DNA from: Spirochaetales bacterium
GTDB taxonomy: Bacteria; Spirochaetota; Spirochaetia; Sphaerochaetales; Sphaerochaetaceae
Assembly: GCA_022784805.1 (NCBI GenBank)
Contig: JALFYG010000234.1
Location: 1-10,300, forward strand
Direction of reading: 5' to 3'
Length of the DNA stretch: 10,300 bases
Each line of letters starts with the position of its first letter. Position 1 is the first letter of the stretch. Positions 5,967-10,300 of the stretch are shown here, one piece after another. The position numbers were made by a program, and so were the translations under genes. The notes below the pieces were generated by a model, which ran no database searches, was not told the origin of the DNA, and saw only the letters and a program-made list of their open reading frames with translations.

Positions 5967-6847
5967 CAGTGGATGAGATAGCAGAGCTGAAGGCGAAGGC
6001 TCCATGGAAAGAAAGAAAAACAGTGGTCTTTCTTTCCGACTTTGGAATCGCAGACGGCGCTGTAAGCGCAATGCATGGGGTGGCTGATCAGGTAGATAGA
6101 ACTCTGAAGCTCGAAGATCTGACTCATGAGATTCCTCAGTTCAATATCTGGGAGGCTAGCTACAGGCTTATTCAGACTGTAGAGTATTGGGCCCCAGGAA
6201 CTGTCTTTGTCTGTGTCGTCGACCCAGGTGTCGGAAGCGAAAGAGAGAGCGTGGCTGTTCTTCTTTCCTCCGGGCACATTATCGTCACTCCTGATAACGG
6301 CACCCTCTCCCATGTTTCAAAGGGAATCGGAATCGTTGAGAGAAGAAGAATAAGTGAAACAACAAACCGTCTTAAAGACAGTCAAAAGTCCTATACATTC
6401 TATGGCCGTGATGTTTATGCCTATACTGGTGCAAGGCTTGCTTCTGGAATCATCTCCTTTGATGAAGTGGGACCGAGGCTAGATAACAATGTTGTGATGT
6501 TGGAGATGAATGACCCTACAGTGGAGAATGGAAAGATTACTGGCTCCATCGATATCCTCGATACCCGCTACGGCTCCATTTGGACAAATATCTCCGACAC
6601 CCTCTTCTCTGATGCAGGCTTCCAGTATGGAGACAGAATAAGAGTAGACATAGAGTATAGGGATAGGACTGTATATGGAGCTGTTCTTCCTTTCTGCAAG
6701 AACTTCACCCAGGTTGAGAAGGGTGACAGCCTTATATATGTCAACAGTCTTCTTGACATATCTATTGCAGTAAACCAGGGCTCTTTTGCAGATCTCTATG
6801 GTGTAAAGACAGGGGAAGGGTGGCGTATCTCTTTCAAGAAAGTATGA
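5963..6847 (+). CDS. SAM hydroxide adenosyltransferase (DUF62/SAM hydrolase) with altered active site
   Basis: This 294-residue protein is full length for the DUF62 family, which cleaves S-adenosylmethionine with water or hydroxide to adenosine and methionine and is related to fluorinase and chlorinase. Family motifs are LSDFG (Asp26), VVDPGVGSER (Asp87, Arg94), PDNGTL (110-115), TFYGRD (145-150), the DTRYGSIWTN segment (200-209) and ISIAVNQGS near the end. In the P. horikoshii enzyme, Asp68, Arg75 and His127 form the catalytic triad. Asp and Arg are kept here, but the His of TFHGRD is Tyr147, as at Tyr157 of fluorinase. The Asn matching fluorinase Asn215 is Ser205. The fluorinase-specific SRE and 23-residue loop are absent. 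The start has GGAGG at 5952-5956 and an ATGA overlap with the preceding gene. The C-terminus ends 2 bp before the converging ecfT. Confidence 0.88.
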   Translation: MTVDEIAELKAKAPWKERKTVVFLSDFGIADGAVSAMHGVADQVDRTLKLEDLTHEIPQFNIWEASYRLIQTVEYWAPGTVFVCVVDPGVGSERESVAVLLSSGHIIVTPDNGTLSHVSKGIGIVERRRISETTNRLKDSQKSYTFYGRDVYAYTGARLASGIISFDEVGPRLDNNVVMLEMNDPTVENGKITGSIDILDTRYGSIWTNISDTLFSDAGFQYGDRIRVDIEYRDRTVYGAVLPFCKNFTQVEKGDSLIYVNSLLDISIAVNQGSFADLYGVKTGEGWRISFKKV

Positions 6848-6849
6848 GC

Positions 6850-7680
6850 TTAAATGAAAGGATTATAGTACCTTCCACCATTAACAGCATTTAAGGATAG
6901 GGAGATGATCATCACCGAAATAGATGAGATGATGGCGATCCAGTCTCCCGCCTTGAATGGGCGAGAAGAGTACCAAGTGCGTTTCTTATTCTTTCCAAAG
7001 CCCCTCAATTCCATGGCATTGGCGATGGTCTCGATTCTATCCATTGAAGAGACTATCAAAGGAAAGAGAAGTGTTGCTGCACACTTCAGTCTCTTGAATA
7101 GGCCTTCTTTTTCTTTGTTTAACTCCAAGCCTCTTGCCTGCTGTGCAACAGATATCTCATGATACTCTCTCTGGATATCTGGAATATATCTAAGTGCCAA
7201 AGATACGGAGTATGCAATTTTATAGCTGACTCCAACCTTGTTTAAAGATGAAGCAAATTCACTTGGGTCAGTTGTAGAGACAAAGAGAATAACAATTGGA
7301 ATGGTGGCGATATACTTTAAGACAACATTCAACTGATAAAAAAGCTGTTCCTTGGTCACAACCCATCTTCCGATTCCATTCCAGATTACATGCCTTGTTC
7401 CATATATGGAAACTCCATGCTCGGGAGAAAAAAGGAATATCAGGAGATTATTTAGGATCATAAAGACAAAGGTGAAGTTAATGACAAAGGCTACGTCCTT
7501 GTACTTTATTCCTGAGATAATGAAGAGGATCAGAGAAATAACAGGAAGTGCAATAAGGAGCCTTGTGTCGAAGGTTGTCATGGCGGCAAGGGACCAAAGG
7601 ATCAAAACAATAAGCTTTGAAGCTCCTGTCAAATCATGGATGGGAGATTTTCTATGTATATAGTTGAAAACACCGCTCAT
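6850..7680 (-). CDS. ecfT: ECF transporter transmembrane component EcfT (CbiQ family)
   Basis: This 276-residue membrane protein has four to five hydrophobic stretches in the N-terminal two thirds. A cytoplasmic coupling region carries the two Ala-Arg-Gly signatures of EcfT: AQQARGLEL (about 182-190) and AMELRGFGK (about 225-233). These helices couple ATP hydrolysis in EcfA to toppling of the S component. A final hydrophobic helix follows near the C-terminus. The start codon overlaps the ATPase stop in an ATGA and is preceded by GGGAGG. It is the last gene of the S-A-T operon. Its stop lies 2 bp from the stop of the converging DUF62 gene, with no terminator between them. Confidence 0.92.
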   Translation of the reverse strand: MSGVFNYIHRKSPIHDLTGASKLIVLILWSLAAMTTFDTRLLIALPVISLILFIISGIKYKDVAFVINFTFVFMILNNLLIFLFSPEHGVSIYGTRHVIWNGIGRWVVTKEQLFYQLNVVLKYIATIPIVILFVSTTDPSEFASSLNKVGVSYKIAYSVSLALRYIPDIQREYHEISVAQQARGLELNKEKEGLFKRLKCAATLLFPLIVSSMDRIETIANAMELRGFGKNKKRTWYSSRPFKAGDWIAIISSISVMIISLSLNAVNGGRYYNPFI

Positions 7681-9383
7681 TTTCTTGCCTCCCTGTCGTA
7701 CTTGATAAACTTCCTGATAAACATAGTCTCATCAACGCCCACCAAATTGGCCAAACTGGAGAGGCTTGTCCTCTTAAGGCTGGCTTTCTCAAGGAGAGTA
7801 TCATCCGTGAGAATCTGTTCACCTCTGCTGTCTGCTATCTTTTCTCCGTCTGTAAAGACAACAGCTCTTTCAGAGTACTCGATCATCAAGTGCATGTCAT
7901 GGGTGATGAGAATGATGGTTATACCCAGTTCATTGAGACTCTTCAAGAATTCCATGATGGCGGTATAGTGTCTGAAGTCCTGTCCTGCTGTAGGCTCATC
8001 AAGAATGATTACAGGTGGCTTCATGACAAGGATACTTGCGATGGTTACCCTCTTTTTCTGCCCAAAAGATAGGGCGCTGACTGGCCAGGACCTGAAGGGG
8101 TAGAGACCGCATACTTTCAAAGCTCCATCGACTCTCTCGTTTATCTCCTCTTCGCTGTACCTTCCGTCCAATACAAGACCCAATGCAACCTCGTCCCTGA
8201 TCATAGGCTTAGTGATCATCTGGTTTGGGTTCTGCATTACATATGCAATCTTTTCAGCCCTTTCCTTGATGGAAAGATTGGAAATATCGTCGCCATTAAG
8301 GTAAATGTAGCCACCGCTCTCTTTTTCAAAACCGCAGATTACCTTGCAGAATGTACTCTTTCCCGCTCCATTACGGCCCACGATACTCATCATCTCGCCT
8401 TTTTTGATGGAGAAGTTAATGTTCTTCAAGGCCTTTTTTCCGTTTGGATAACTAAAAGAGAGGTTTTTTGTCTCCAAAAGAATTGGCCTGTTGTCATCGA
8501 TGTCTTTGTCCGGAATACTCTCCATCCACTCCCTGATCTTCTTTTTGTCTTCCTCTGAGAGAATGAGAGTATCCATCATACCAGGGTGCATCTCTTCTTT
8601 TATTTCGACACCGGCATATTTAAGGGCGGTTACATAAAGTGGCTCTCTGATACCATTTTTGATAAGGGAATCAGAAGAGAGAAGCTTATCAGGAGTGGTG
8701 TCCAACAAAATGGAGCCGTCACCCATAAGAACGACTCTGTCTACGTTTCTATGGAGTACATCCTCGATTCTATGCTCAACAATGATTATTGTGGCGTTTG
8801 TATCCTTATGTATTTGGTCGATAAGCTCTATGGTTTTCTTTCCTGCAGCTGGATCCAAGTTTGCTAGTGGCTCATCAAAGAGGAATATCTGGACATTGTC
8901 CACCATTACGCCGGCAAGTGATACTCTCTGCTTCTGGCCACCGCTGAGCTCATGGGGAGCATGGTTCAGGAAGGCTTCTAAGCCTACTTTCTTTGCAGCT
9001 TCTACAACTCTCTCCTTCATTTCTTTAAGGGGAATGTTGTCGTTTTCCATTGCAAAGGCAATGTCTTCTCCCACAGTCAATCCGATAAACTGGCCATCTG
9101 AATCCTGGAGGACAGTTCCAGTGATCTTTGAAAGAGTGAAGATATCCAGGTCCCGAAAGCTCTTTCCGTTTATTATCAGCTCTCCTGTGGCATCTCCACT
9201 GTAGGAGGCAGGGATCAAGCCATTGAGGCAGTTAAAGAGAGTGGACTTGCCACAACCTGAAGGACCACATATAAGGATCTTCTCTCCCTTATATATGTCC
9301 AGGTTGATTCCCTTCAGAGTAGGCTCTGCTTGAGCTGTATATTTGAAACCAAAGTCTTTGAAACTGATGATGCTCTCTTTCAC
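7677..9383 (-). CDS. ECF transporter duplicated ATPase (YkoD-like, two ABC domains)
   Basis: This protein fuses two ABC ATPase domains into 568 residues, replacing the usual EcfA/EcfA' pair. Domain 1 has Walker A GPSGCGKST (40-48), Q-loop VLQDSDGQF, signature LSGGQKQRV, Walker B IFLFDEP and a VEHR switch His. Domain 2 has Walker A GRNGAGKST, Q-loop VMQNPNQM, signature LSFGQKKRV, Walker B VIILDEP and ITHD. Every catalytic element is present in both halves; the second signature has Phe for the first Gly. I start it at GTG 9383 behind GGAGAGG; the frame stays open further upstream, but that part overlaps the S-component gene and looks like out-of-frame sequence. It is separated from the S gene by a terminator hairpin and overlaps ecfT by 4 bp. 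Confidence 0.92.
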   Translation of the reverse strand: MKESIISFKDFGFKYTAQAEPTLKGINLDIYKGEKILICGPSGCGKSTLFNCLNGLIPASYSGDATGELIINGKSFRDLDIFTLSKITGTVLQDSDGQFIGLTVGEDIAFAMENDNIPLKEMKERVVEAAKKVGLEAFLNHAPHELSGGQKQRVSLAGVMVDNVQIFLFDEPLANLDPAAGKKTIELIDQIHKDTNATIIIVEHRIEDVLHRNVDRVVLMGDGSILLDTTPDKLLSSDSLIKNGIREPLYVTALKYAGVEIKEEMHPGMMDTLILSEEDKKKIREWMESIPDKDIDDNRPILLETKNLSFSYPNGKKALKNINFSIKKGEMMSIVGRNGAGKSTFCKVICGFEKESGGYIYLNGDDISNLSIKERAEKIAYVMQNPNQMITKPMIRDEVALGLVLDGRYSEEEINERVDGALKVCGLYPFRSWPVSALSFGQKKRVTIASILVMKPPVIILDEPTAGQDFRHYTAIMEFLKSLNELGITIILITHDMHLMIEYSERAVVFTDGEKIADSRGEQILTDDTLLEKASLKRTSLSSLANLVGVDETMFIRKFIKYDREARK

Positions 9384-9407
9384 GTTTACCTCTCCAAATA
9401 GCTTAAC

Positions 9408-9438
9408 AAAAAAAGGGGAATGAAAAAATCCATTCCCC
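9408..9438 (-). terminator. Intrinsic terminator between S-component and ATPase genes
   Basis: Read on the minus strand, GGGGAATG (9438-9431) pairs perfectly with CATTCCCC (9422-9415) across an 8-nt loop, followed by seven T (9414-9408). It lies 19 nt after the S-component stop and 25 nt before the ATPase start. As a partial terminator it would make more S-component mRNA than A-T mRNA. Confidence 0.8.
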
Positions 9439-9456
9439 GAAATCTTAAGGAAATCT

Positions 9457-10011
9457 TTAGTTTTCCTTCTTGAGGCTTCCTGCCTTTGGCTTAGCAGCAG
9501 CAAAAGCGACAGCGAGAAGTGTTCCGACGATTGCTGTTGTAACGATGTTTGCAAGTCCTCCGACCAGACCCTGCAAGAATACCTTGTTTGCTGGTTCTGA
9601 GTAGATGAGGATGTCCAAGACTGGAGCAACAACACCCCAAGCGATAAGGTGAGCGACAACCTGAGTGACGTTGAAGACGATGATGTCTTTCTTTGCAAAT
9701 CCCTTCTTCTCAATATCGATCTTTTTGCATCCAAGACCCATTACGAGACCTGCAACACCACTAGCGATTACCCAGCTCCACCAGATTCCCCAACCATAGG
9801 AGAAGTCGATGAGTGCGTGGCCGATGAAAGCAATCAAGAGACCAGCGATAGGTCCGAAGAGTGTAGCCATGAAAGCCAAAAGGCCATACTGGATAGAGAT
9901 GTTTGTGTTTGGAACTGGGCTTGGGATAGCAACGAATCTTCCCAGCACGAAGAAGAGTGCAGCGCCGATACCAATAGCGACGATTGTAACGACAGGAGAC
10001 TTTTTATTCAT
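9457..10011 (-). CDS. ECF transporter substrate-binding S component (UPF0397 family)
   Basis: This 184-residue membrane protein has about five to six hydrophobic helices and the UPF0397 pattern: VAIGIGAALFFVLGRF near the N-terminus, IPSPVPNTNISIQYG, FGPIAGLLIAFIGHALIDF and WWSWVIASG. The family is commonly annotated as a riboflavin-type ECF S component. That substrate is an annotation by transfer, and I see nothing here that proves it. The short AAA(A)-type helix-1 motif used to dock onto EcfT could be the AIGIGAA stretch. The start ATG 10011 has AAGGAAGG upstream. It is the first gene of the transporter operon, directly behind its own promoter, with a terminator after it. Confidence 0.85.
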   Translation of the reverse strand: MNKKSPVVTIVAIGIGAALFFVLGRFVAIPSPVPNTNISIQYGLLAFMATLFGPIAGLLIAFIGHALIDFSYGWGIWWSWVIASGVAGLVMGLGCKKIDIEKKGFAKKDIIVFNVTQVVAHLIAWGVVAPVLDILIYSEPANKVFLQGLVGGLANIVTTAIVGTLLAVAFAAAKPKAGSLKKEN

Positions 10012-10057
10012 TATTTTTCCTTCCTTTACATAGAGCTATGGGCTCAATGTTATGCTT

Positions 10058-10086
10058 ATTATCGACAATTATCTTAAATGATTCAA
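10058..10086 (-). promoter_or_regulatory. Sigma70-type promoter of the ECF operon
   Basis: On the minus strand TTGAAT (10086-10081) and GATAAT (10063-10058) are 17 bp apart. Transcription would start near 10050, leaving a leader of about 40 nt with AAGGAAGG before the S-component ATG. A 7-bp inverted repeat, TGGGCTC/GAGCCCA (10091-10097 and 10039-10045), flanks the promoter and may be an operator. The leader is too short for a known vitamin riboswitch. Confidence 0.6.
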
Positions 10087-10109
10087 CAGAGAGCCCAAAT
10101 GTCCATGTT

Positions 10110-10300
10110 TTATTTTAGGTGTTTATCCATCCAAAGAGTAATTTCTCTCAGTCTCTTGACTCTATTGAGAGGCTTGCCGCTTCTGGAAAGCTCATGAGTC
10201 TCATTATGGAAGAGCATCAACTTAGACTCTACTCCCATTTCCACCAAGGCTGAATAGAGCTGATAGCCCTCGCTTACTGGGCATCTATAGTCTTTGTCAG
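10110..10300 (-). CDS. S9-family peptidase, C-terminal fragment (5' part beyond window)
   Basis: The minus-strand frame is open from the right edge to a TAA at 10110-10112, 63 codons. The text DKDYRCPVSEGYQLYSAL is the C-terminal block of acylaminoacyl/dipeptidyl peptidases of the prolyl oligopeptidase family, containing the catalytic Asp near DYR. FHNETHELSRSGKP contains the catalytic His of the Ser-Asp-His triad; the nucleophile Ser lies outside the window. The chain then ends in the usual amphipathic helix, RLREITLWMDKHLK. Such enzymes remove residues or short peptides from oligopeptides. The gene ends about 100 bp before the ECF operon start, on the same strand. No terminator hairpin with a T tract is visible between them, so read-through is possible. 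Confidence 0.85.
   Translation of the reverse strand, partial: DKDYRCPVSEGYQLYSALVEMGVESKLMLFHNETHELSRSGKPLNRVKRLREITLWMDKHLK

Noticed and set aside
5963..6847. True fluorinase or chlorinase
   Set aside because: Despite Tyr at the triad position, it retains the DUF62 DPGVG..R motif and GRD, and lacks the fluorinase SRE motif and its characteristic inserted loop.
9384..9734. The ATPase reading frame stays open upstream to an ATG at 9734, adding 117 residues
   Set aside because: This part overlaps the S-component gene in another frame, has low-complexity Ser/Leu/Arg text and no ABC-family match. GTG 9383 has a good ribosome binding site and gives the usual length.
10012..10057. Vitamin riboswitch in the ECF operon leader
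   Set aside because: The predicted leader is only about 40 nt, with no recognisable aptamer core and no room for one between start site and ribosome binding site.

Overview
The window looks like a chromosomal stretch from a spirochaete-like bacterium. This rests on overall gene style: a short FtsB/DivIC-like protein, an AroH-type chorismate mutase, a DUF1015 protein, a UPF0397-type ECF transporter and moderate GC. No rRNA or other taxonomic marker is present, so the assignment is only an impression. Most genes are ordinary and densely packed, with ATGA overlaps and converging genes that touch tail to tail. One segment of about 1.8 kb (roughly 2842-4648) is clearly accessory.

Left block (1-2710). 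A membrane-protein gene runs off the left edge on the minus strand. It is divergent from a two-gene plus-strand unit: an FtsB/DivIC-like septum protein followed by a TsaC/Sua5 threonylcarbamoyl-AMP synthase for tRNA t6A. A minus-strand DUF1015 gene converges on tsaC and overlaps it by 8 bp.

Accessory segment (2842-4648). It is bracketed by two direct copies of a 30-bp sequence that match at 28 of 30 positions. In order it holds: a promoter-terminator unit that could make an RNA of about 100 nt, antisense to a tiny hydrophobic ORF; a DinJ-YafQ type II toxin-antitoxin operon with its own promoter and terminator, whose toxin has one in-frame TAA while all recognised catalytic positions survive; the 5' part of a group II intron, directly behind the toxin-antitoxin terminator and without reverse transcriptase or domain V; and an antisense relic of an unrecognised coding sequence.

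Middle operon (4683-6847, plus strand). Four closely spaced or overlapping genes encode a small three-helix membrane protein, an AroH-type chorismate mutase, a flavodoxin-fold oxidoreductase and a SAM hydroxide adenosyltransferase (DUF62). In the last, the catalytic-triad His is Tyr, as in fluorinase, and a methionine-contacting Asn is Ser.

Right block (6850-10300, minus strand). An ECF vitamin-type transporter operon reads S component (UPF0397), then a fused double ATPase, then EcfT. A good sigma70-type promoter lies upstream, and an intrinsic terminator hairpin sits between the S and ATPase genes, which should make S-component transcript exceed the energizing module. The C-terminal end of an S9-family peptidase enters from the right edge.

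The main points of interest are the DUF62 variant, the interrupted YafQ, the repeat-bounded accessory segment with its possible antisense-RNA unit and intron fragment, and the intra-operon terminator.
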